Shown here piece after piece: positions 13,861 through 19,887 of a stretch of 20,276 bases of DNA. Made by a program: the position numbers and the translations under genes. Below the pieces are notes generated by a model, which saw only the letters and a list, made by a program, of their open reading frames with translations, had not been told where the DNA came from and did not search any database. Each line of letters opens with the position of its first letter. The first letter of the stretch is position 1. The stretch is taken from IMG/VR virus record IMGVR_UViG_3300017746_004298, positions 1 to 20,276 of that record; one strand, written 5' to 3'. This DNA is from a virus.

Positions 13861-16311
13861 ATGAAAGTAACACCTGAACTGTCCCCTGGAGCTAGGCGAG
13901 TAATGTCACGCGCGAAAAGCGTGGCACGTGATTACAAGCATGATTTTATTACAACAGAGCACGTACTGTTGGGTATACTCGAGAGAGAGCGACCCACTAT
14001 AGGTGTGTCTCTCATGAGAGAATTAGATGTTGATGTGGACAAATTCAAGTCTTTTGTTATATCCAATCTCAAAAAGTACGTTGGTCCAAAAAAACCCAAG
14101 CTCGATAGTGTGGAACCATCCTCTCGTGTGCTGAAAATGCTGACATACGCAGGAGCAATTGCGAGTGAGATGGGTGTTGACCTGGTGATGGTGGATCACA
14201 TACTGTTGAGTATATTAGTTAGTGATGCTGGTAGCGGTAACAATCTGTTCAGATTGAAGAACATTGATGTCAACTTTCTATATGAGATGATATACACAGA
14301 AGTGTATCCTAAAAGATCTAAAACCAAAAAGAAACAACCAGTGACTGATGATCATGGTGACATGATCGAGTCATTCGAGGAAGAGACAAACGACAAGCTC
14401 GAGAAATATGCTGTCAATTTGACTAGACAAGCTCTTGAAAGAGAGTTGGATCCAGTGATTGGTAGGGACGCAGAAACACAAAACATGATACAGATATTGT
14501 GTCGCAGGACCAAGAACAATCCAGTATTGATCGGAGAACCCGGAGTGGGTAAAACAGCAGTTGTAGAGTTACTGGCTCATAAAATTGTGAATGGTGATGT
14601 GCCACGACCACTTAGAAACAAACACATATACACTCTGGACCTGGCTAGACTAGTAGCTGGTACAATATATCGTGGACAATTCGAAGAGAGGCTCAAGGAG
14701 GTTATATCCATAGCACAGTCAAAAGCCGATATCATATTGTTCATTGATGAGTTGCACATGCTAGTAGGAGCTGGAAGCAGCACCGGTAGCATGGACGCTA
14801 GCAACATACTCAAACCGGCGTTGGCTCGTGGACAATTATCATGTATAGGTGCCACGACAATACAAGAATATAAGGAGTTTATCGAGAGTGATGGAGCCCT
14901 GGAGAGAAGGTTTCAGACTGTACATGTGGATCAACCTACAAATCAAGAGACGGTAGTGATACTCAAAGGCATTAAGGACAAGTATGAGCAGTTCCACCAC
15001 GTTAGATACAGCAACGATGTGATAGATGAGATCATACATCTTTGTGATCGATACGTAACTGATAAAAACTTTCCAGACAAAGCGATTGACGTGTTGGATG
15101 AAGTCGGTTCACGTGCCAACGTGAGTAGATACACACCAACCAAAGAGCTTGAAGAGTTGCGCGATGAGGCTGAGTGTGTCAAGAAAAGAAAAGAACTCGC
15201 CACTGAAAATCAAGAATTTGATCTGGCAATAGGTTACAGGGAGACTGAGTATTGTTTGGTTGAAAACCTAGCAGGGTTGTTGATACAGCAAGAGAAACTC
15301 GAATCCGGTGACACGAAGCGCATCCGCATCAACAAGGATCATGTGAAAGACTTGATAAGTGAGAAGACCGGAGTACCGGTGACCAACATGAACACAGACG
15401 AGGCCACCAAAATGTCCTCTCTGGAGTCTAAAATCAACAAAAGTGTGATAGGTCAGTCTGACGGTGTCAAGAAGATATGTAATGCAATCAAGCGCAACCG
15501 AGCCGGAGTGAGTGACCCCAACAAGCCCATATGCTCTTTGCTATTTCTAGGCCCCACAGGTGTGGGTAAGACATATCTAGCCAAGACTTTGGGTGATGAG
15601 ATGTTCGACAACTCATGCTTCAAACAATACGACATGTCAGAATTTTCTGAAAAACATTCCACAAGCAAATTGATAGGCAGCCCTCCAGGATACGTCGGTT
15701 ACGGAGAAGGGGGGAGCTTAACGGAGTTTGTTAGACACACACCTCATAGTGTGATACTATTGGATGAGATAGAAAAAGCTCATCCTGAGGTGCTACAACT
15801 GTTTCTCCAGGTGTTAGAGTATGGATGCTTGACAGATAGTGAGGGACTTGAAGTCAATTTTAAGAACACCGTGATCGTGATGACCAGCAACATTGGTGCA
15901 CATAAGTTTGAAAAACAACCCACCGTGGGGTTCGGACAAACGAGCAACCTGACTGAGAGTGTGATTAGTGAGCTCAAGAAGATGTACGCTCCGGAGCTAC
16001 TCAACAGATTTGATGAACTCATCGTGTTCAACAAACTAGAACAACAACATTTACACAAGATCACAACGCGACTACTCAACACGATACGTAAAACTGTACG
16101 AGCCAATAGCAAAAAGATTATTGAATTTTCACCAGAAGTGTGCGAACATGTGGTGAGTAAGTGTGAACAAGTGTCAACATATGGAGCCAGACCCATGAAA
16201 CGTACCATTACTGAGTTGATAGAGACACCATTGGCTGAGTTCATAATATCCAACCTGACAAACAAACGAATCAAAGTGCAGGTGCAACAGGATCAGATCA
16301 CTTTTTGCTGA
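13861..16311 (+). CDS. ClpC-type Hsp100 AAA+ unfoldase
   Basis: 816 residues. The N-terminal double Clp domain (residues 1-145, [13 protein letters not shown] near 27-39) binds adaptors and substrates. The first AAA+ module has Walker A GEPGVGKT (225-232) and Walker [10 protein letters not shown] short middle linker with a UVR-like [12 protein letters not shown] stretch is of ClpC type, not the long ClpB arm. The second AAA+ module has Walker A GPTGVGKT (564-571) and Walker [12 protein letters not shown] (631-641). VGF at 689-691 matches the ClpP-docking loop, so it may feed the host ClpP protease. An earlier in-frame ATG (13816) would span the late promoter, so 13861 is preferred. Phage-borne full-length ClpC is unusual. 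Targets unknown; degradation of host regulators or an assembly chaperone role are options. Confidence 0.93.
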   Translation: MKVTPELSPGARRVMSRAKSVARDYKHDFITTEHVLLGILERERPTIGVSLMRELDVDVDKFKSFVISNLKKYVGPKKPKLDSVEPSSRVLKMLTYAGAIASEMGVDLVMVDHILLSILVSDAGSGNNLFRLKNIDVNFLYEMIYTEVYPKRSKTKKKQPVTDDHGDMIESFEEETNDKLEKYAVNLTRQALERELDPVIGRDAETQNMIQILCRRTKNNPVLIGEPGVGKTAVVELLAHKIVNGDVPRPLRNKHIYTLDLARLVAGTIYRGQFEERLKEVISIAQSKADIILFIDELHMLVGAGSSTGSMDASNILKPALARGQLSCIGATTIQEYKEFIESDGALERRFQTVHVDQPTNQETVVILKGIKDKYEQFHHVRYSNDVIDEIIHLCDRYVTDKNFPDKAIDVLDEVGSRANVSRYTPTKELEELRDEAECVKKRKELATENQEFDLAIGYRETEYCLVENLAGLLIQQEKLESGDTKRIRINKDHVKDLISEKTGVPVTNMNTDEATKMSSLESKINKSVIGQSDGVKKICNAIKRNRAGVSDPNKPICSLLFLGPTGVGKTYLAKTLGDEMFDNSCFKQYDMSEFSEKHSTSKLIGSPPGYVGYGEGGSLTEFVRHTPHSVILLDEIEKAHPEVLQLFLQVLEYGCLTDSEGLEVNFKNTVIVMTSNIGAHKFEKQPTVGFGQTSNLTESVISELKKMYAPELLNRFDELIVFNKLEQQHLHKITTRLLNTIRKTVRANSKKIIEFSPEVCEHVVSKCEQVSTYGARPMKRTITELIETPLAEFIISNLTNKRIKVQVQQDQITFC

Positions 16312-16585
16312 TTTTACACAGCTTCAACATCTCTTGTTCCACCTGCTCTATCAACTGGACCACCACTCCCCTGGTCAGGTCCGGGAATTCACCATGTTCG
16401 ATCAAGTGATCTCGTAAATATATCTCCAACAGTTGTGTTTTGTAGCACTCTATCATGTGTTCCATGTCTTGTATCTTGTTGTGTTCTAATATCTGTTCAT
16501 AACAAACCGGACAGTGTGTGCTGTCTTGTTCCAGATTGATCAGATACTGATCAATATAGTCGCTCAATGATAAAGTGAACTGCAT
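16298..16585 (-). CDS. Small protein with a C2HC zinc-finger-like motif
   Basis: 95 residues. THCPVCYEQILEHNK followed by HMIEC gives Cys-x2-Cys-x14-His-x3-Cys, a spacing close to Rad18-type/UBZ and related C2HC fingers. The rest is helical and rich in Leu, Glu and Gln. It has a perfect late promoter octamer 8 bases upstream of its ATG. Its 3' end overlaps the convergent clpC-like gene by 14 bases, so mRNA from both could pair. It might bind DNA, RNA or protein; nothing more specific is visible. Confidence 0.75.
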   Translation of the reverse strand: MQFTLSLSDYIDQYLINLEQDSTHCPVCYEQILEHNKIQDMEHMIECYKTQLLEIYLRDHLIEHGEFPDLTRGVVVQLIEQVEQEMLKLCKISKK

Positions 16586-16587
16586 CG

Positions 16588-16601
16588 CCTAAATATTTAT
16601 A
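16588..16601. promoter_or_regulatory. Overlapping bidirectional late promoter
   Basis: Only 15 bp separate the ATGs at 16585 (minus) and 16601 (plus). The minus strand reads a perfect TATAAATA (16601-16594) and the plus strand CCTAAATA (16588-16595). Both share the palindrome TAAATATTTA (16590-16599). Spacing to the ATG is 8 bases on minus and 5 on plus. Confidence 0.75.
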
Positions 16602-17035
16602 TGGGACCTGTACTTAATACAATCATCGGCGCCGGCATCAAGATCGGTGTGAACTGGATAAACGCTTGGATCGAACAAAAACGCATGGATCAAATGATGC
16701 TAGCGGCACGCGATGACAAGATGATGGACGCGTTGCTTGCCAATCAACAAGCTCAGGCCAACGATCCATTTGTCAAAGTGACCAGACGTGTGTTGTTCAT
16801 GAGCATCACATTCACATTGTGTTTCTTGATGATCTATTACGCGTTGAACCCCGGCATCACATATGATGTGATCGTGCCAAAAGGTGACAACGCACGTTGG
16901 GGCATATTCACCTGGGTGTTTGGTGGTACAGATTGGGAGCTAGTACAAATGACTGGAGGGTTGTTGCTCACCAGTTTCTTTGATCTTTGCTTCATGGTGG
17001 TCGGTTTTTACGCCGTGCCTAGCAAACGCCGTTAA
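16601..17035 (+). CDS. Small membrane protein, holin-like candidate
   Basis: 144 residues. An amphipathic N-terminus (NTIIGAGIKIGVNWINAW) and a polar helix to about residue 55 are followed by two clear membrane segments, about 64-83 (VLFMSITFTLCFLMIYYA) and 117-138 (TGGLLLTSFFDLCFMVVGFY), and a basic tail (PSKRR). The topology resembles the 3TM holin family seen in gene transfer agents and marine phages, but I cannot confirm homology. A late promoter lies directly upstream. It overlaps the convergent gene by 4 bases at its 3' end. No endolysin is recognised in the window. Confidence 0.75.
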   Translation: MGPVLNTIIGAGIKIGVNWINAWIEQKRMDQMMLAARDDKMMDALLANQQAQANDPFVKVTRRVLFMSITFTLCFLMIYYALNPGITYDVIVPKGDNARWGIFTWVFGGTDWELVQMTGGLLLTSFFDLCFMVVGFYAVPSKRR

Positions 17036-17607
17036 CTCGCTGAAGTTTCTGTTGTTTCGGACGCTGGCTCTTTGTTGGCACCAAACACAGCAACCAGTTT
17101 GGCTATCACCGCCTCACCGTCTCCTAAATCTACTGGTGGTTTCACCGGCATTGTGATGCTGTTAGCATCATCATATTTCTCGTCACCGTATCCATAATCA
17201 CCATATATGTCCTCTCCGGTAGCATCTGCATCGATCTGCAGAGCCTCGGTGTTGACAGGTGCTGGGGGTGGTGTCCATCCATCAGCCTCTTGCTTGTAAA
17301 TGTCACTGAATATCACATACAACAACTGCTTGGTGCTGGTGTTCCTCTTGGTACGAGCCACAAAGTCTATCACGTCCGCCTTGCTGAACACACCTTTGAG
17401 TGTGTTTATCGGGTCTTTGATGCTACTGTAACACTTGAGTGGTATGTACTCGTTGGCTATGGTGGCACAGTCACGTATCACATAATAGGCGCTCTTCTTC
17501 TTGATCTCCACTCCGGTGTCCGGTTTGACCATGGCCACACTGCTGGGCTGTAACAATTTGCGCTGTGGTATCTTACTGGCGCTCAGTATTTTTTTCTCAA
17601 AGTTCAT
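17032..17607 (-). CDS. Unknown protein with acidic, Gly/Tyr-rich C-terminal part
   Basis: 191 residues. The first ~110 residues look globular (basic N-terminus, AYYVIRDCATIANEYIPLKC, VFSKADVIDFVARTKR). After a Pro-rich hinge (WTPPPAPV) comes a low-complexity acidic, Gly/Tyr/Asp-rich stretch (GEDIYGDYGYGDEKYDD) and an Ala/Ser/Thr/Glu-rich tail. This composition suggests a structural or assembly protein, but I recognise no family. It lies 15 bases after the coiled-coil gene and is probably co-transcribed with it. Its 3' end overlaps the plus-strand membrane-protein gene by 4 bases. Confidence 0.65.
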   Translation of the reverse strand: MNFEKKILSASKIPQRKLLQPSSVAMVKPDTGVEIKKKSAYYVIRDCATIANEYIPLKCYSSIKDPINTLKGVFSKADVIDFVARTKRNTSTKQLLYVIFSDIYKQEADGWTPPPAPVNTEALQIDADATGEDIYGDYGYGDEKYDDANSITMPVKPPVDLGDGEAVIAKLVAVFGANKEPASETTETSAS

Positions 17608-17622
17608 AGTAACATTAATTCA

Positions 17623-17901
17623 TCACTTTTTGCCGGTCTTTCTGGTCACACGCTTGGTCTTGACAGGTGTCAACAAACGCTTGATCTCGGCTAGATCCGA
17701 TCTGATATCATCATGATCATCGAATCCATTCCCACCGGTGGCATTATTCACGTACACCTGCAATTGTTTGTTCTGCTTGAGCAGACTCACGTTCTGTTCC
17801 TCCAGTCGCGTGTTGTGTTCATTCAACCGGTTGTTCTGTTGCTTGACTTGATCCAGCTGCTCGTACAGCTCGTTGACTTTCTTCACTTCCCATTTCTTCA
17901 T
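17623..17901 (-). CDS. Small coiled-coil protein
   Basis: 92 residues. Residues 8-52 form a canonical parallel coiled coil with Leu and Asn at heptad positions (ELYEQLDQVKQQNNRLNEHN, then TRLEEQNVSLLKQNKQLQ). A Gly/Asp linker (NATGGNGFDDHDD) and a short amphipathic helix precede a very basic tail (KTKRVTRKTGKK) that could bind nucleic acid. Function unknown. An ATTAAGTA octamer lies 8 bases upstream of the ATG and a UUCG-type hairpin just before that. Confidence 0.75.
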   Translation of the reverse strand: MKKWEVKKVNELYEQLDQVKQQNNRLNEHNTRLEEQNVSLLKQNKQLQVYVNNATGGNGFDDHDDIRSDLAEIKRLLTPVKTKRVTRKTGKK

Positions 17902-17909
17902 ATAACAAA

Positions 17910-17917
17910 TACTTAAT
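17910..17917 (-). promoter_or_regulatory. Late-promoter variant (ATTAAGTA)
   Basis: Minus-strand ATTAAGTA (17917-17910) is 8 bases before the ATG at 17901. The identical octamer precedes the gene at 18475. It matches TATAAATA in the T-A-A-x-T-A frame with G for A. Confidence 0.4.
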
Positions 17918-17933
17918 ACAAGGTGATCCCTGA

Positions 17934-17948
17934 AGCACCGAAGGTGCT
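17934..17948 (-). other. UUCG-loop hairpin
   Basis: On the minus strand AGCACC-TTC-GGTGCT folds into a stem closed by C(UUCG)G, one of the most stable RNA tetraloops. It lies right after the T run of the terminator at 17949-17970, so the same tract is followed by a second stem. It may act as a backup terminator part or as a 5' mRNA stabiliser. Confidence 0.55.
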
Positions 17949-17970
17949 AAAAAAATTGAGCCGCAGGCTC
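17949..17970 (-). terminator. Rho-independent terminator downstream of the EF-hand gene
   Basis: Minus strand GAGCC (17970-17966), loop TGC, GGCTC (17962-17958), then AA and seven T (17955-17949). It lies 44 bases past the stop at 18014 and separates that gene from the coiled-coil gene. Confidence 0.75.
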
Positions 17971-18013
17971 CCGAATCCGCCGGTTGTTGCCGTTTGCCCG
18001 TCGTTCACTTCGT

Positions 18014-18475
18014 TCACTTGCGGTGATCCCGTTGTTCAAATTGTTGGCCTGAGTCCAGCCAATCCCCTCCGTCAGAGACATCAGCGACATCATGTTGCAC
18101 ACCATCAAAGTCCCTCTCCTGTATCAACTGATCCTCTGGGGAGTCATGTGAGGTGTCAGGTGACTGTTGTTCACTGTCAATGGATCGTCTGCAGATCCAG
18201 GCAGATCCCAGGCATATCAAGATGGTGGCGCCACCGATGCACATGAACGTGCTCAACACGCCTGGTGTGTTGTCTGTGAGATGCTGCTGTTCTGTGGTGT
18301 CTATCATGCCGTCCTGATTCAGATCTATCTGATCGACCGGTATGGGTTGTTGAGATGTGGTGACTTTTTGCTGCTTCGCAGGGTTTGGTTTGACCATCCG
18401 ATTCGCACAACAGCACAACGTCATGATCCACGCCAGCATGGTCAACAGCAACAACAGTTTGAGCATGGGTCTCAT
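18014..18475 (-). CDS. Membrane-anchored protein with an EF-hand calcium-binding loop
   Basis: 153 residues from the ATG at 18475. A hydrophobic N-terminus (MLKLLLLLTMLAWIMTLCCC) looks like a signal peptide or lipoprotein signal, with Cys21-23 as possible lipid sites. Residues 51-62 (DLNQDGMIDTTE) match the canonical EF-hand loop: Asp1, Asn3, Asp5, Gly6, Ile8, Asp9, Glu12. A second membrane segment at about 74-95 (LSTFMCIGGATILICLGSAWIC) is followed by RR and a long acidic, Gln/Asp-rich cytoplasmic-type tail. An in-frame extension up to 18688 is rejected because it contains a terminator and another gene on the same strand. Function unknown; calcium-sensing at the envelope is inference. Confidence 0.7.
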   Translation of the reverse strand: MRPMLKLLLLLTMLAWIMTLCCCANRMVKPNPAKQQKVTTSQQPIPVDQIDLNQDGMIDTTEQQHLTDNTPGVLSTFMCIGGATILICLGSAWICRRSIDSEQQSPDTSHDSPEDQLIQERDFDGVQHDVADVSDGGDWLDSGQQFEQRDHRK

Positions 18476-18550
18476 CAGAGTACTTAATGTACAAACTACC
18501 AATGGCCACCATGAAAAAAAATTCCGCGAAAAAATGGGAGCATGGGTCTC
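18461..18550. repeat. 13-bp direct repeat, two copies 77 bp apart
   Basis: GAGCATGGGTCTC occurs at 18461-18473 and at 18538-18550. On the minus strand it reads GAGACCCATGCTC. One copy is the first codons of the EF-hand gene and the other forms most of the terminator hairpin upstream of it. Confidence 0.7.
18481..18488 (-). promoter_or_regulatory. Late-promoter variant (ATTAAGTA)
   Basis: Minus-strand ATTAAGTA (18488-18481) lies 5 bases (CTCTG) before the ATG at 18475, the same octamer as upstream of 17901 and the same 5-base spacing as at 5346, 13861 and 16601. Confidence 0.45.
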
Positions 18551-18552
18551 CC
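18530..18552 (-). terminator. Rho-independent terminator of the 56-residue gene
   Basis: Minus strand GGGAG (18552-18548), 7-base loop ACCCATG, CTCCC (18540-18536), then A and six T. It lies 24 bases beyond the stop codon at 18577. Confidence 0.7.
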
Positions 18553-18576
18553 CGTTAACCGTATATACGGGTCTCT

Positions 18577-18747
18577 CTATTTGTTTCTCGCACGACCGGT
18601 GTTCTCTATCACCCGCCCTGTCTCTGAGACCCAGTCGTGTATCTGAGACCAACCTGATTCTGCCAGACACCTGACATGTTTCAAACAACTGGCTGGAACG
18701 AAGCTACAACTGATCACGGTGGTGACTATCACGAGCATTAGTTTCAT
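18577..18747 (-). CDS. Small secreted or lipid-anchored peptide (56 residues)
   Basis: The ORF runs from the ATG at 18747 to a TAG at 18577. The N-terminus MKLMLVIVTTVISC is a short signal peptide ending in VISC, an acceptable lipobox with Cys14. The mature ~42 residues include two more Cys (CLKHVRC) and a polar tail (VSETGRVIENTGRARNK). Support for it being real comes from context: a promoter of the local TTGCAC type with its -10 box 8 bases before the ATG, and a terminator just after the stop. Could be a spanin-like or superinfection-exclusion lipoprotein; no family recognised. Confidence 0.65.
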   Translation of the reverse strand: MKLMLVIVTTVISCSFVPASCLKHVRCLAESGWSQIHDWVSETGRVIENTGRARNK

Positions 18748-18755
18748 GTATCTAT

Positions 18756-18784
18756 ATTGTAACAGGTGTGGTGCTGATGTGCAA
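18756..18784 (-). promoter_or_regulatory. TTGCAC-class promoter
   Basis: Minus strand TTGCAC (18784-18779), a 17-bp spacer beginning ATCAG, then TACAAT (18761-18756), 8 bases before the ATG at 18747. The -35 box directly abuts the T run of the preceding terminator. Confidence 0.75.
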
Positions 18785-18785
18785 C

Positions 18786-18818
18786 AAAAGAGGAGGCGGC
18801 TTGTGGCTCACCTCCTCT
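18786..18818 (-). terminator. Rho-independent terminator of the 110-residue gene
   Basis: AGAGGAGG and CCTCCTCT (18818-18811 and 18796-18789 on the minus strand) form a perfect 8-bp stem with a 14-base loop, then a short T run. It lies 21 bases after the stop at 18840. Confidence 0.8.
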
Positions 18819-18839
18819 CAGGATCAGTTATGGAAAGTG

Positions 18840-19172
18840 TTATGCGGCTGGGAAGGTGACTGTGCCGGTTTTCACTTCGGCCAGCTCTCCTTTCAGATTG
18901 CTGATCTGTTTGAACAAGCGATCGATCCTGGACTGTAACGCCTGAGCCTTTCGAGTGTTCTTGTCCGGACCAGCCTCTCTGCTCACGTAAGTGTCTTCGA
19001 ACGTGCTGATGCAGTTGTTGAATCTGGTGCGGATCATGTTGGCAAGATACTTGTGATAGAACTTTTTGATGTGTCCGGTCTTGCTGCACTTGACTGTGTA
19101 GTTGTTCAGGTCGATTGATACCTCGCCGGCGCTGCTGTTGAAACTGTAGAAGTGTGTTGATTTTTTACTCAT
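18840..19172 (-). CDS. Unknown 110-residue protein
   Basis: Starts MSKKSTHFYSFNSS. The first half has beta-strand-like segments (GEVSIDLNNYTVKC) and a basic helix (HIKKFYHKYLANMIRTRF); the second half is a charged helix, probably coiled coil (QALQSRIDRLFKQISNLKGE). No signal, membrane segment or known motif. It is a single-gene unit with its own TATAAT promoter and terminator. The 5' leader is about 27-33 bases and lacks a clear Shine-Dalgarno sequence. Confidence 0.75.
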   Translation of the reverse strand: MSKKSTHFYSFNSSAGEVSIDLNNYTVKCSKTGHIKKFYHKYLANMIRTRFNNCISTFEDTYVSREAGPDKNTRKAQALQSRIDRLFKQISNLKGELAEVKTGTVTFPAA

Positions 19173-19205
19173 GACTGATGTGTGTGTTGTTGTTGTTAAA
19201 ATGTT

Positions 19206-19234
19206 ATTATATGGTCTGTTTGTGTGACGCGCAA
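19206..19234 (-). promoter_or_regulatory. TTGCGC-class promoter
   Basis: Minus strand TTGCGC (19234-19229), 17-bp spacer, perfect TATAAT (19211-19206), upstream of the gene starting at 19172. The -35 box starts two bases after the stop codon of the preceding gene. Confidence 0.85.
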
Positions 19235-19235
19235 C

Positions 19236-19430
19236 TTAATTGTGTTGAATGTGGTCTGGTGCTCCAACCTTCACGCCTGGGCGTGCCACATCCTCTGCTC
19301 GGACGATGGTGTATGGTGAGTGATTGTTGTGTCGATGGATTCCGCTCTCCAGGCTCTGAACGAAACGAATGGCCGTGTCTAGATTGTCGCAGTCGATCAC
19401 TGGTGTTTTGCCTCTTAGTATGGTGTACAT
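19236..19430 (-). CDS. Unknown 64-residue protein
   Basis: Starts MYTILRGKTPVIDCDNLD, with AAGGA 5 bases before the ATG. A longer in-frame version starting at TTG 19496 is rejected because it spans the promoter at 19468-19496. The sequence alternates strands and a helix (DTAIRFVQSLESG), suggesting a small alpha/beta protein. No family recognised. Among the short right-end genes it is the only one with both a leader and a Shine-Dalgarno sequence. Confidence 0.65.
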   Translation of the reverse strand: MYTILRGKTPVIDCDNLDTAIRFVQSLESGIHRHNNHSPYTIVRAEDVARPGVKVGAPDHIQHN

Positions 19431-19467
19431 ATGTTCCTTTGTGTTGGTGTTGTCTGATTGTTTATAC

Positions 19468-19496
19468 AGTATAACGTGGTTTGTTCTGATGCGCAA
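19468..19496 (-). promoter_or_regulatory. TTGCGC-class promoter
   Basis: Minus strand TTGCGC (19496-19491), 17-bp spacer beginning ATCAG, TATACT (19473-19468). Predicted start is about 30 bases before the ATG at 19430. Confidence 0.85.
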
Positions 19497-19504
19497 CTAA
19501 TTAG

Positions 19505-19714
19505 TCACACCTTGATGTCGATCAATTCGTTTGGAAACATGATGGTCAAGCTGTCTCTCAAGTTCTCCACAGCATTCTTGCGACTTTTATCCTCAGTCCA
19601 ATCGAGCTCTTGTGTGAAGTCAGGATCATTCATGTCCTGTTCCACTTGAGCCTGGATGAATCCTTCTAGATAAGTGCGCAACTCTCGCCAGTCGTGTTTG
19701 TTTTGTTGTGTCAT
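19505..19714 (-). CDS. Unknown acidic 69-residue protein
   Basis: Starts MTQQNKHDWRELRTYLEGF and is mostly helical and acidic (QVEQDMNDPDFTQELDW, NAVENLRDSLTIMF). The ATG at 19714 is preferred over upstream in-frame starts because the -10 box lies just 6 bases before it and the longer frame would read through two promoters and another gene. No family recognised. Small acidic early proteins of phages often inhibit host enzymes; that is only a general expectation. Confidence 0.65.
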   Translation of the reverse strand: MTQQNKHDWRELRTYLEGFIQAQVEQDMNDPDFTQELDWTEDKSRKNAVENLRDSLTIMFPNELIDIKV

Positions 19715-19720
19715 ATGCTT

Positions 19721-19749
19721 ATTATCGGTGTTTTTTTCAGTATGCGCAA
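19721..19749 (-). promoter_or_regulatory. TTGCGC-class promoter
   Basis: Minus strand TTGCGC (19749-19744), 17-bp spacer beginning ATACTG, GATAAT (19726-19721), then 6 bases to the ATG at 19714: a leaderless transcript is expected. Confidence 0.85.
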
Positions 19750-19755
19750 CTTGTT

Positions 19756-19836
19756 TTACAGCACGATCACTGTCGGTAGCAAACCGAACAACCAAAGCAG
19801 CGTTAATGTGAGTGTGATGGTTAGTATTGTCTTCAT
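19756..19836 (-). CDS. 26-residue single-membrane-span peptide
   Basis: ATG at 19836, stop TAA at 19756. Sequence: MKTILTITLTLTLL, then WLFGLLPTVIVL. Apart from Lys2 it is wholly hydrophobic, so it is either a membrane micropeptide or a bare signal peptide. It has its own promoter with the -10 box 7 bases before the ATG, and its stop lies just before the next promoter, which argues that the unit is real despite its size. Function unknown. Confidence 0.55.
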   Translation of the reverse strand: MKTILTITLTLTLLWLFGLLPTVIVL

Positions 19837-19843
19837 TGTTGTT

Positions 19844-19872
19844 ATAATAGCGTGTTTTTCTCTGATGCGCAA
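19844..19872 (-). promoter_or_regulatory. TTGCGC-class promoter
   Basis: Minus strand TTGCGC (19872-19867), 17-bp spacer beginning ATCAG, TATTAT (19849-19844), 7 bases before the ATG at 19836. Confidence 0.85.
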
Positions 19873-19887
19873 CTTGTGTTTTCCGGG

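Larger units (their letters stand above)
17922..18030. repeat. Pair of 9-bp direct repeats 100 bp apart, plus a tandem 9-bp repeat
   Basis: GGTGATCCC occurs at 17922-17930 and 18022-18030. Between them lie the two hairpins and a tandem CGTTCACTT pair (18002-18019) at the 3' end of the EF-hand gene. This could be chance or the trace of a small inserted element; no transposase or terminal inverted repeats are seen. Confidence 0.4.

Noticed and set aside
15780-16274. 164-codon minus-strand frame opposite the unfoldase gene
   Set aside because: Antisense of a conserved AAA+ module; Ser/Leu-rich shadow composition.
18476-18688. Longer version of the EF-hand protein starting at 18688
   Set aside because: It would read through a Rho-independent terminator and a separate gene on the same strand; the hydrophobic signal begins at 18475.
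19431-19496. TTG start at 19496 for the 64-residue protein
   Set aside because: The codons are the promoter itself; an ATG with AAGGA lies at 19430.
19227-19875. Four regularly recurring GCGCAAC-containing motifs resembling a dispersed repeat or CRISPR-like array
   Set aside because: Each copy sits right after a stop codon and exactly 17 bp before a TATAAT-like box, with unrelated coding sequence between copies, so they are -35 regions of promoters.
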